Positions 12,335-23,000 of a DNA stretch of 64,000 bases are shown here, piece by piece. Origin of the DNA: Chimonanthus salicifolius (taxonomy: Eukaryota > Streptophyta > Magnoliopsida > Laurales > Calycanthaceae); contig CM023541.1 of the NCBI GenBank assembly GCA_013350335.1, positions 63,863,413 to 63,927,412 of the forward strand, in the 5' to 3' direction. Below the pieces are notes generated by a model, which saw only the letters and a list, made by a program, of their open reading frames with translations, had not been told where the DNA came from and did no database searches. The translations under genes and the position numbers were made by a program. How positions within the stretch are numbered: position 1 is the stretch's first letter; every line of letters begins with the position of its first letter.

Positions 12335-12568
12335 GGGCTGCGTTTGGATGGGGGGTAAACACACCCCCCCAACCCCCCCCCCCCCCCCAAAAAAAAAAAA
12401 GAAATTACCCTTGTTTGGTAACTAAGGGGTAGGGGTAAAAAATCAACATTTTACTCCTCCCCTCCCACTTTTGAAAACCCTTTCCAAGCTAGGGGTATTC
12501 ATAATATCTTGCGTAACCCCTGGTCAAGGGTAACCCCTGTAAAATTTACCCCTCATTGAAATGCAACC
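12335..12568. mobile_element. MITE with inverted ends, carrying a homopolymer C/A run
   Basis: The left end GGGCTGCGTTTGGATGGGG pairs with the right end read in reverse (GGTTGCATTTCAATGAGGGG), both followed by GTAAA. TGCGTTTGGAT-type ends are common in plant non-autonomous DNA transposons. A C run and an A run (12364-12401) lie inside. The target duplication is not clear. Confidence 0.55.
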
Positions 12569-13110
12569 TACGGCTCTTAAAAGAAACCCAGTTTGAGGGA
12601 CTTGGATCTGACCCAGACTCATCATTGTTCTTGATATTTTGAAATTCAAAGTTATTATCTTTAATAGGCAAAATTGAGGGAGGATCCTCAACCCCCAAAC
12701 TTTCCTTTCCTTCTTCAACATCATTTTCGTCATCCATCCGTCATCCGTTCTTCTTATCAAGATTTCTGTCCACCTTCGAATCCATCTGAAGCTTGTTTGA
12801 AGGTAAGGAAAAGGAAGAGGTTGGTTTTTCAATGTCCACCTTGAGATTCCACCACCTCGAACCCACCTTCAATGGAATTTGGGAAAGGTTCTCTATGCCC
12901 TCATTCCAAATTACTTTATATCGAGCAAAGATAAAATGTTTTCTAGATTTGGCAACGTTGTCAATCTTCACCACTTCATCTAGGAAATTGCTGATCTCTG
13001 CCAACACCTTATCCATCATACCACCAAAGGAAGATTATAAACCCCAACCCAAAGCGAATCCCAATCATCTGAAGGTTTCGAGAAATTTACACTTAAAAAG
13101 GGGGACTCCC
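12540..13110 (-). pseudogene. Degenerate LINE ORF1 (DUF4283-like) fragment
   Basis: The minus strand reads DSLWVGVYNLPLVV and, after a stop, MDKVLAEISNFLDEVVKID, then KHFIFARYKVIW and WWNLKVDIEKPTSS. The order 'W..GVYNLP...IGN.lGe.v.vD...ARykv' is that of the DUF4283 region of plant LINE ORF1 nucleic-acid-binding proteins. Frames are broken. Together with the RNase H remnant at 11.2-11.8 kb it may come from one element, split by a MITE and rearranged. Confidence 0.5.
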
Positions 13111-13979
13111 AAATTCTGTGAACTCAGTGAGTTTAAAGTACTCTTTTTTGACTTCGAATGATATATAGGCCCGCTCTTGATCGATCCGAGCCACCTAGAA
13201 TTCCCTGCAACAGTGCCAATCAAGTTAAATCTAGTTTTTAGCTTCAATGATGGATCTGTGGTCTTTCTTGAGGTAAGTCACCAACCCTTTATCCAACGAT
13301 TTCTTACTCTCTTCCACCACATTTGACCCCACAATGATAGATTTTCCACCACATTTGACCTCACAATTTAGCATCCTCCACAACTGACTTCAATCCTTCT
13401 CCCAAACTCAGTTGATACTTCCCCCTCTCCTCTAGGCTACTTTCCTCCTTACCATGTAGAGCTTTTGCCATTTTCAACTTCCCTCTGAATAATCTCCCAC
13501 TGACTTGCTCTATCACCCTATTTATGTAACGGCCTGACCCAACGGACACGTAAGAAATAATTTTTTTTTTCTCAACTCTGAAGCATGCACAACTCATAGT
13601 CCAAACACGTGCTACCTACACGTGTTGCGAGATCCCTACGGATCCAAGGACTTATTGGACCCTTGATTTGATCGAACTGAATTATCAGTTGCATACGTAC
13701 TCCAATGGAGATCAGATCCTGCGTAGTTCTCAATTCATTTATTTCATGGCACTAACGTTGTGCTATTCATGATGTCACATCAAGACATTCTAATTACCCT
13801 TATCGTGGGCTTTATCAATAGAATATATCTCATCTATCACGGGTCTGGCTAATCACGTGTCTATACCAACCATGGGAACACCGTCAATCATGAGGTCAAT
13901 GTCACACATGGAATAAACCTCAACTATGGGACCTATACCTGAACAAAAATACATCCCTCATCGGGGACAATACTCTAAA

Positions 13980-14700
13980 TATGGGTCCAATCCTCTATGG
14001 AATCAATGCCCTCCGTGGGAATATCTATCCACGGTATACAATACTCATCCATGGTCACAAAGCCTTCCATGGGAAAATAATATCTATCCATAGAACGGTC
14101 TCGTCCACCATGAGACCAATATGTCTACCATGGGACCACTATATCTATCATGGGGTCAACATGCCCACCATATAATCAATATCTAGGCTTGAATCCAATA
14201 TGTCTACCATGGGAACAACATCCATGGGATTCATCATCCATCTCTCGTAACTCTCCATCAGTGAGTATCATCTATCCATGGGTAATAACCATTCATGAGT
14301 ATAATCACTCCATGGATATAATCCATCCATGGGCATAACTCATACATTTATAGAACCAATATGTCTATCATAGGACCAACAGGTCTACTATCAGACCAAT
14401 ACGTCTACTATGGGACCAACATGTCCACCATAATACCAATACGTCTACCATGCGACCAACATGTCTAACATAAGGCCAATACGCCTACTATGGGACCAAC
14501 ATGTCTACCATAAGACCAACATCCGGGCATGAATCCAAACCACCATGGGAAACATTATCCATGGGTATACATATCCATCCCTGATAATACTCTATCAGTG
14601 AATATCATTTATCCATGGGTAATAACCATCCATGAATATAATCCCTCCATGGGTATAATACATCCATGTGCATAACTAATCAAGGGGCACATCATCTACC
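13980..14700. repeat. Higher-order repeat rich in CCATGGG motifs
   Basis: Two related blocks (about 14188-14356 and 14521-14680) share TCCATGGGTAATAACCAT, ATGAGTATAATC or ATGAATATAATCCCTCC, and CATAACT, and flank the 20 bp array at 14361-14520. The block before 14188 has loose copies of the same ACCATGGGACCA word. Confidence 0.7.
14361..14520. repeat. 20 bp satellite, eight units in exact register
   Basis: Eight consecutive 20 bp units follow the pattern AYGTCTACYATRRGACCAAY without length change. Units ending AAC and AAT alternate for the first seven, giving a partial 40 bp second-order period; the last two both end AAC. No reading frame or transcription signal was seen. Confidence 0.85.
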
Positions 14701-15376
14701 ATGAGATCTTCTATCCGTAGGAACAACACTCGAATGAATCACTACGTGACTGTGGCAACAATATCAAATCATTATATCATATCATAAATATACCACGACC
14801 CCTAGCAAGACTTAGGGCCCATGACTTACTAAGCGGGAGACTCACGACTGGCGTGATCAAGTCTATCTCGCCCTGCATTCCTTCACCTCATGGATGATTC
14901 AGTCAAGCTCTAAGACGATCGGACCGCTTCTAACAAAGCTAGCACCACCCCCATGGGGTAAAATGGTATTTAGCTTTGCGCATCAACGCATATCAAGTGT
15001 GCTAGATAGTCGTGAGAACGCCCTCCAGTGCGTAGCATGTGAGGGACCTACTTCTTGACGGCAATCCTGCGGGATCAAGTCTTCGTAGCCGACCCCGCCG
15101 TCCCGATTACCTCTCTGGAATGGTCAGTCAACTATCATAATCACGTGAGGGACGTACCCATACCACGTCTCAATATCAAGTGACCAAGTCACAAATACAT
15201 CTCAATGCTACAGTCTCCGTATATTCATATCGAGGCTCCCACGGTCTCACGGCTACTCTAGGCCTTATTCATGGAATCTATATACTTATCTCATCCTTTT
15301 AACTATACAAAGGTGAGACACAATGATCTACTGATATGCTAGTTTTCTTTTTTCAACGGACTGAGCCATAATGTTA

Positions 15377-15590
15377 TCATTACGTGAGGGACATACCTAT
15401 ACCATGTCTCAATCATCATCAGTATTACGTGAGGGACGTACCCATGCCACTTCTCAATCATCATCACATGAGGGACATACCCATACCACGTCTCAATATA
15501 ATCATCACGTGAGGGATACACCCATACCACGTTTCAATATAATCATCAGGTGAGGGATGTATCTATACTACGTCTTAATATAATCAAGTG
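15377..15590. repeat. Five tandem ~41 bp units with CACGTG-type cores
   Basis: Units of 39-46 bp contain ACGTGAGGGACGTACCCAT and CCACGTCTCAATATAATC. A single outlying copy is at 15140-15180. After each of these two places a similar tail follows (GTGACC(A/T)AGT(C/T)ACA, then CTCTAGGC(C/T)TTA), so a larger unit of about 400 bp was duplicated as well. Confidence 0.75.
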
Positions 15591-16681
15591 ACCTAGTTAC
15601 ATACATCTTAAGATTTTTCACAGTTTTCTAGCCACTCTAGGCTTTACTTGAGTAACAAATATATATGTCTTATCATATCGGGACTCCCAAGGCATCATAA
15701 CCTCTTCGGGCCTCCTTCGAGGGATCCAACATCTAGCATTAGGGTCTATATTAGGGAAGGTATATCCCACCAATCCCTTTATACCCTTCACATTTGCTCA
15801 ACATATTACATCATCCTTAATTTAAATGGATGACACAATGCATCTTTTGATCGAGCTGATGCACAATGCTCTCAGTTTGCCTACATATTACGGGGAAATT
15901 AAACAAGACTTTTTTAGCATTTACATTGCATTCTCAATCATGCTAGCCCATCCCCTTTGTGGAACAAGTTAACCCCCTTGGATTATAAGATACTTGACCT
16001 TAACTTACTCATATCATTTAATCTAACCCTTTATCAAGTTTGTCTTAAAATAATGGAAATTCGTTCTACACATGGTTAGGTCGATCCACCACAACCATTA
16101 TCAACATAGGTACTCACTAGTGATGTACACATCATCACATAATCCAAGCATGACATTAAAACATTCATGATTCTTATTATATGAGTTACCCATCTAATAA
16201 TTCTAGTCACAATCATGAGAATTCATTTGATACATACATTACTCATAACCATGCACAAACATTACACATCTTGGACAATCTTGATTTATCATACATTCTA
16301 TCATAGTTCAACACATCACAAATCTATGAATTCTCAATTATAGTAAACATCTAATCATAACGAACTTGGAAAACTCATGCATATGTATCTGATATAATAT
16401 ATTCACATCAATCACACATAGACATAAGGGGGTCAGACCATAATCTTACCCAACTATGCATTGGAATGTGTACAAGACAACATTCACTCAAACATGTTAT
16501 CACACACCTTGTGAGCATGGAATTTTTCAAATATTTCCAATGCTCTAAGTGTATGGCATTCTCCAATTTTACCCAATGTTATCAAACTCGAATTGTATCG
16601 AAATTGGTGTAGGGGTGTGAATCGTGAATCGAAAATCGTAAAATCGTACGATTCATATATCCTCTTATTCCTATAACAATT

Positions 16682-17432
16682 TTGTTGACCTGGACCATTA
16701 CAAATACATATTCTCAATGTGAGTCCAAGGAAATTGATGTGGATAATAATGTGGTAGACTTCACACCCAATCTAGAACCAACACCTTCACCTCCATGCCC
16801 CACTCCACATCAGCATGACCCCAACCCATCCCAGGACCCATGCTATGCACATGTCCATGATCCAGTGGTTTTACCCACTAGTCTCACCCCACATCCGCCT
16901 CACCTTGTCCTACCTATGCATCCTTCACCGATCCGTCCTTCTTTGGCTTCCTTGTTTCCCAAAAGAGAAAAGATAGAATTTATCCTTATAGAGGAAGATG
17001 TTTCCATTACTGCAGAAGGACACTACCTATATCTTGTGACGCGGAATACCAAGTCCATGACTGGTGCCACTTGGTTGACTGTGAGAGAGCCTTAGCGACT
17101 TGCTCCGAATCTATTAGAGAGATATCGGAGTCTTGTTTCATCGGAGGAGTATGCTGTTCACACTTTTCTGTTGCCGACACCCAAAGTTGTTTTTGACCTC
17201 TGTTTTGGTTTCCGAGTATACCATCGATGGCGGAGGAGAGCCCGACTGAAGACCTTATGCACGCATATATCACTTGAAGACCACACTCTGGGAAGATGCG
17301 CGTGTGGGCTGATTTGACTCACGTGCGCAAGCTACTTTGAAGACCTTACACTGGGAATTCATACGTGTGATTTGGCTCGCTTTCTTCTTGTCCGTTGGAA
17401 CTCGAGGTCGAGTTCTTCTCAGACGGGAAGAT
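16682..17432 (+). pseudogene. Degenerate LTR-retroelement coding remnant
   Basis: A Pro-rich frame at 16682-17095 has no recognisable domain. The last stretch before 17433 (TCGAGGTCGAGTTCTTCTCA) resembles the 3' end of a Ty3/gypsy pol gene before its polypurine tract (GACGGGAAGA). Stops and frame changes are present. The assignment rests mainly on the adjacent LTR-like sequence. Confidence 0.4.
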
Positions 17433-18645
17433 TGATGTGGAGCAGTTTCCATAATTAGGATTTTATTTTTACTTTGTTGACATTATTGTATTTTTCATTT
17501 TAATTAAGAGTTTTAGTTTATTTGGGATTTATTTAATTATTCAGGGGTAATTTAGTCATTTTGTACCCGGGGGTATTTTGGTTATTTGAGAGTTGTGTTT
17601 ATTATAAAGCCTTGTAAACCCTATTTTGGGTGTTAACGATCAATGAAATAAAATTTTGAGCTTTTTCGCAAACTCTGTTGTGCGATTGAACTTGGGAGGG
17701 ATTCCTTTGGCGTGAGGCCATCCTTCCATCTCCATGTACTATCCTACCTTCTTCGATAGGTACTTCTCTTCATCTTCTATCTCTCTTCTCTTCTTCTCTT
17801 TCCTTTTTCTTCCCCATCCTCTTGTTCTCTTTTGATTTCACAAACCCAAATCCTCTGAGACTTACCCAGATCTGTCGCCCCTTGCCCAAATCCTTCCTGG
17901 TGCCTTCGTCCCCCTCCAAAACCCTCTTTTACTGCCGTCGCAAGTCCTATCTGACTTTCCTATATCCAAATACAGTCCAAACAGACCTCCATACTGCTGT
18001 CCTAAACCCTTTTACCCCTTAGCCAAACAGTCCTTGCTGCATCTTTCCCTCTAGCCTATACAGCCATCGCCAGCTCCTAAGAGGCTTCCTAAGCCTTGCC
18101 GCCACCTCTGTTAGCCCTCTATCCTCGATCGCTGACCCCTGCAGAGCCCTTTCCACTTTGCCACATACCCTTCAATCTCTCTCTTTGCTTTCGTGACCCC
18201 CATACTCCCCCTCTTTGCTTCCGTGACTTGTTAAATCCCTTTCCTTTACTTTATTTTCCCATATTTAAGACTTTAGTCCTAATTCCCTTCTTTTACCAAC
18301 TCCCACTACCTTCATTTACCCTTTTGACCATGTTAATCAGTCACCCTTAATTCCCATCTTATTTCCTCTTAGTTACCAAATCACCATTGACCATTTAATC
18401 CATTAAACACATTAGACTTTCAAGAATTTGCATGATTATTTGTGATAACTTTATATTAATTATTGCCATTATTAATTGATTGCTTAATTTAAGCTCATTT
18501 TAGCTTTAGGGTGCATTATTTTCGTCCCTTTTAATCTTTAGAGAACCATATTTAGGCATTTAGGGTTATCCTATCCCTTGTTCTGCGTCAGGTTGTTTCA
18601 TTTCTAGCAATCATCTCCCCAATTATCGTGTATTCCAGTGCATCA
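17433..18645 (+). mobile_element. Probable 3' LTR of a gypsy-type element
   Basis: It starts TGATGTGG right after a polypurine-like tract and has a candidate end GTGCATCA at about 18645, giving TGATG...CATCA ends. Inside are a TATA-like TTATAAAG (about 17600) and AATGAAATAAAA (about 17643), as expected for U3/R. No second LTR is seen and the 3' limit is uncertain. Confidence 0.4.
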
Positions 18646-19630
18646 TCAACATGTATCGACTATCGACATGGGTTGTCGTTTCAGATATTCCATGACAATG
18701 CTGAATTTTTCTACACATCTAAACATCATTATGTGGTAGAAAAAAATGTTACATTTCTAAAATAAATTAGATACTGGGTTATTTTTATTGGCCATTTTGT
18801 CATAATTGGGATAGATGGAAGATTCAACTGAAAATTTTCTCATCCTATATTATTTTCTTCTCCATTTTGAATGAGAATGACTTGCTCCAGTTTTCTTTTT
18901 TATTTTAGGATGATTTCAAATTGAACCAAATCCCCAAGTGGTATGATAAAATAAGAAATGGAGGGAACTCAAAAAGCGGAATTGATTTGGACACTGGTAC
19001 TTTTTCTAATGGCAACATCTGTATGATGTAAAATCATGATTCTTTCCGATTTTGCCTTTAACTTTTTAATTCATCAATAACAAAATCAGGGGTAAAATGG
19101 GAAAACACCGTAATTTTACAGCATCTGGTGTTCCTATTAGAAAAAATGCCAAAATCAATTCCCTTTAGAAAGAAATTAAAAACTCCAATGTTTTCGGTGG
19201 GGTTGCTAACCAAAGCTAAAATAAACATAACAATTTAATTAATATGTTGAACCTTTCAAAAGGATGTGCTCAAATGGGTTTAAGAAAATCCGAAGATGGC
19301 GAAGACAGAATTTCTACCAGTTCTGGCTATGCAATTTTTCAACTCGTTTCCATTTGAAATATCCTTGCTTCATCTTTGTCATTCTCATTTTGTTTTAAGT
19401 TTTTGTTCTTGCTTTCATCTATAATTGTGCTAATAATGGGTTTTGCTCATCCAACCTATTATGACATGGCAACATATGCCAGCCCATTCTGTTTGAGATC
19501 CAATTTGTTTATCGGGCATGCAACCAATGTATATGGACAGCTAGCTGAAAAAATAAGATGGTCCTGTCACTGAGGTCAGCATAATTACCCAAGTGTATGC
19601 ATAATGAGTGTTGGCGATTTGAAAAAACCT

Positions 19631-19873
19631 TATTTAACCATTGTCTTTCTGATATGCTGTGGGCCACTTGGACTGAGTTCTTGGTTATTTTTATGCTGAA
19701 TGAATGATGGATTCGGTGCTGTCAAATGCAGTCTTACATACGTTGGCCATTTTTAAAAAAATATTTAACCATTCTCTTCTGATTTGTTGTGGGCGACCTG
19801 GACCGAGTTCTGGGTTGTTTTTAGGCTGACTGAATGATGGAGTAGGTGCTGTCCGATGCAGTCTTACATATGT
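19631..19873. repeat. Tandem duplication, period 131 bp
   Basis: Copies at 19631-19742 and 19762-19873 share TATTTAACCATT, TGTGGGC(C/G)AC(T/C)TGGAC, GAATGATGGA and GATGCAGTCTTACATA-type ends. They differ at many sites. They lie just upstream of the exon that carries the start codon. Confidence 0.75.
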
Positions 19874-19983
19874 ATTTAGTTGAAATGTGGTTAATTTTGA
19901 TAGGATAGACCATACATGCTTCTTGTAGGCGTACTAAGTTGTAGATTTATTTACTGAAAGCTAAATATGCATGCTCTTTCTAG

Positions 19984-20051
19984 TTTGGTCTCGTACGGAG
20001 AGTGCTGTGCAATTGTGGGTTATTTTGAAGTCGGAGAAGGGTGCAACAATC
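19984..20051 (+). promoter_or_regulatory. 5' untranslated part of the start-codon exon
   Basis: Sixty-eight bases between the acceptor (CTTTCTAG, ending 19983) and the ATG at 20052. This frame stays open upstream (…VILKSEKGATI before the ATG), but no in-frame ATG follows the acceptor, so translation should start at 20052. Confidence 0.5.
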
Positions 20052-23000
20052 ATGCAAAGGGATAGCAACAACAGTGCCCCACAATCAAATCCTTCTGGTC
20101 GTGTTCGGCATCGTAGGCGCTCAAATGAGGTTAGTGTTGAATATTTGAGATCAATATTTTGGTCTTCATAATTCTTTACTCTTGCTCTTTTGGTCTACTG
20201 GTTTATGTTTTCTCAAAATGCTGATACTGGTTCACGTCTTGTAATGTGGGGGTGTAAATCTAAGTGATCAATATACAGTACATGCTTGTCTCACAAGTCA
20301 AGTTTTTTTTTTTGCCATAAAAGATTGCATTGAGCAGTATGGGTTAGATGCTATTATTTATAATTGACCAGAGGGAAGAATGGTTGTTCCATTAAAAAAG
20401 AATGCTTTTTGTCTCTTCATTCTTTTTGTTTCTGTTTTCACTTAATGCAGAAGCTGATTCTGTATGTTTTCTTGTTAGTATTTGGGTTAGTAGAGGGACA
20501 TGAGGGATTCTGTGTCTCGAAATGGATTTCTAAATAAGAAACCCTTTGACGAATGTTCAAGCCTTTGTAAAAGATGCAAGGTAACTATGCCAAATACTAC
20601 TTTCCATTGTGAACCAAAAGCATAAACTTCCAAATTTTTTTGGGAGCTATCTTTTTGCAGAAGGCATTATTGCAAAGCAAAAAACATAGATTTTTAAATT
20701 TTTTCCTTTTTCTTTTTTGCTTTGCATTATACATCTCTTATTGGACATTGCGTTGTAATCATTCTTCGAAGAAGAGCCATAGAGGGATTTGTTGAGATCC
20801 TGATACTGTGGATCTTGCATTCACCTTAGAGACAGTATGACTATAGTCATCTTTAGGCTTGATTTTACACTTATTATATCTCTCAACTTTGTCCTCTATG
20901 CATATGTTTCATTGGTGCTCATTGTTTGCATGCATTGAATCTTGGTAGGTGGTTGCATGGTGGTGGAATATGGGAAATTATGATGTTTGAGTATCTGAAA
21001 GCATCCTAATATAAGTACATTAATTATCTTGAGCTCTTATCATTGGGTTATGAAGGCAACCCTAGAGGATTTTTGTAGGGGAAAAAAACCAAAGAGTAAA
21101 CCGAACATGTTACCTTTTTCTATGTTACACAAATGAAGAAACACTTTCTTATAATTGTTGTGAGCCACTCACACATTGACAAATCACAGGTATGTGTTGG
21201 GCTCTTGCTTGCATCAATTTGGGATTGTGGTAGAATATGAAGTCACAATGGATGGGCACTGTCGGTTCATCTTCTTTTTTAATCCATATTGCATTTGTGA
21301 CGCTACAACTTTGGGTGGAAAGTCATTATTGACTGATCATTATGTGGGAAGAGCTGTGAGTGATTTTGCTGAGTGGCATGCAAGTGTGAGGTTACTATGG
21401 TAATTGAGTATATTAACATGAGTAGTGTGGGTGTGAGTGTGTATGAGACAGGCCCCCACCTTAAAATGCTCTGAGCAAGCACAGAAGAAGCATGTTCCTT
21501 TTTATTGCATTTGTGATGCTACAACTTTGGGTAGAAAGTCATTATTGACTGATCATTATGTGGGAATAGGTGTTAATGATTTTGCTGAGTGGCATGCAAG
21601 TGTGAGGTTACTGTGGTAATTGAGTATATTAACATGAGTAGTGTGGGTGTGAGTGTGTACGAGACAGGGCCCCCCTTAAAATTCTCTGAGCAAGCACAGA
21701 AGAAGCATGTTCCTTCCTTTTTATTGGTTCTCTAGTGAGGTTTACTTCACCAATTTGCCATCAGTAAAGCTGAGTTTTTATTTTTGTTTCTGATTTTTTT
21801 ACATGAATCAATAATGCTATTTTTTGGGTGATACTCCAATTAGAAAGAAAATGAAGGCTTATTTTAAAGATTTTTTTTAAATAAATCTCAGGCTGCTCCT
21901 GATGCACTTAGGGCAAATGGGAGTCATTTGCTTGTTGATGATCAAAGCAAGTACAAATCAATGTGGATTCGTGCTCGTTCATCTGTATGGATGATTGCGG
22001 GGTTTGCAACTATTATCTACATGGGACATCTCTACATTTGGGCCATGGTTGTTGTTATCCAAATCGTTATGTGTCGGGAGCTATTCAATCTAATGCGAAA
22101 GGCTAACGAAAGTGGAGATCTTCCAGGATTTAGGCTTTTAAATTGGTAAACAATCTAGTCTTTTGACTTGTATGAACATGTGCTCCTAATCTTGCCATTG
22201 CATTGGTCTGTTATGTGGATTGATTGTTTTATTGAGTATGTAAGGCTCTGCTGGTATGATCTCAAGCTGTGATTGATAATGAGGAGAAAGGAATTTTTCT
22301 TTACAATTTCTCCATATTTTTGTGGCCCCACAGTATGTAGCCAGACTGGATAACATGTTCTTTGGGTGCAATAATCCTAGTGGTCATTTTATAGCTGAGA
22401 CCTACAAAACATTGCAAGATCATGATGGCATCATGTGGGGCCGACAATCATTAAGTATGTGCTACATTATTTTCTTGGTTATCAAACCTAAACACAGCTC
22501 AAGTGATTGCCATATTAACAAATAAAATGCCATTTTGCTCTAGTATTTATGGTATTCTTCTATTGACAGGCATTTTTTCTTCACCGCAATGTTGTTTGCT
22601 TACGGGCGTTTTCTCAGCGGGCAGCTTGTGAACACTGTGACTTCAGACAAATTCTTATATCAGCTTGTGAGCGGCCTAATCAAATATCAAATGTTTATTT
22701 GTTACTTCTTATATATCGCAGGTGCCAATCCTTCTTCTTATACTTTGTATGTCAGAAATCAAATATATATTTTGCAAATCTGGTGCTTATACTACTCATA
22801 ATTGCACACTTTAAGATTCTGTCAGCATTGATTTAATGATTTTAGATCTTTTTAACTCTTGAATCTGTAGTCTATTTTTCCTACTTGTCATTTTGGTACT
22901 ACATTTTTATGGAGGAATTGTATGATCTTTGACATGTGAGTATGTAGGTACCCTATTCAAAGTCCTTTGAAGCAAGTGGGTCAGGGGTTCAGAACATGGA

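Larger units (their letters stand above)
13525..16691. mobile_element. Possible long LTR or non-autonomous retroelement remnant
   Basis: It starts TGTAACGGCCTGACC, like the well-supported LTR at 48937 (TGTAACACCCCGCC), and a candidate end GGACCATTACA lies at 16681-16691. No coding frame is present and the inside is dominated by short tandem repeats. The flanking 5-mers do not match, so the limits are tentative. Confidence 0.3.
9750..19983 (+). other. Inferred 10.2 kb first intron of the CDP-DAG synthase gene
   Basis: The donor at 9750 and the acceptor at 19982-19983 (CTTTCTAG) frame the intron. It holds a threefold repeat, LINE fragments, a MITE, satellite-like arrays and LTR-retroelement remnants, all listed separately. 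The parts not listed (9750-10190, 18650-19630) show nothing recognisable. Confidence 0.45.

Noticed and set aside
13981..14338. Frames of about 60 codons with CCATGGG-derived repeats
   Set aside because: They follow the nucleotide repeat period and have no independent coding sign.
13980..15590. CRISPR-like look of evenly spaced repeats
   Set aside because: Nuclear plant DNA; the units are directly tandem and degenerate, without unique spacers or cas genes.
22322..22525. A 67-codon frame between coding exons 2 and 3 of the CDP-DAG synthase gene
   Set aside because: The flanking exons join in phase without it (LLN-W-HFFF), so it is intron sequence.
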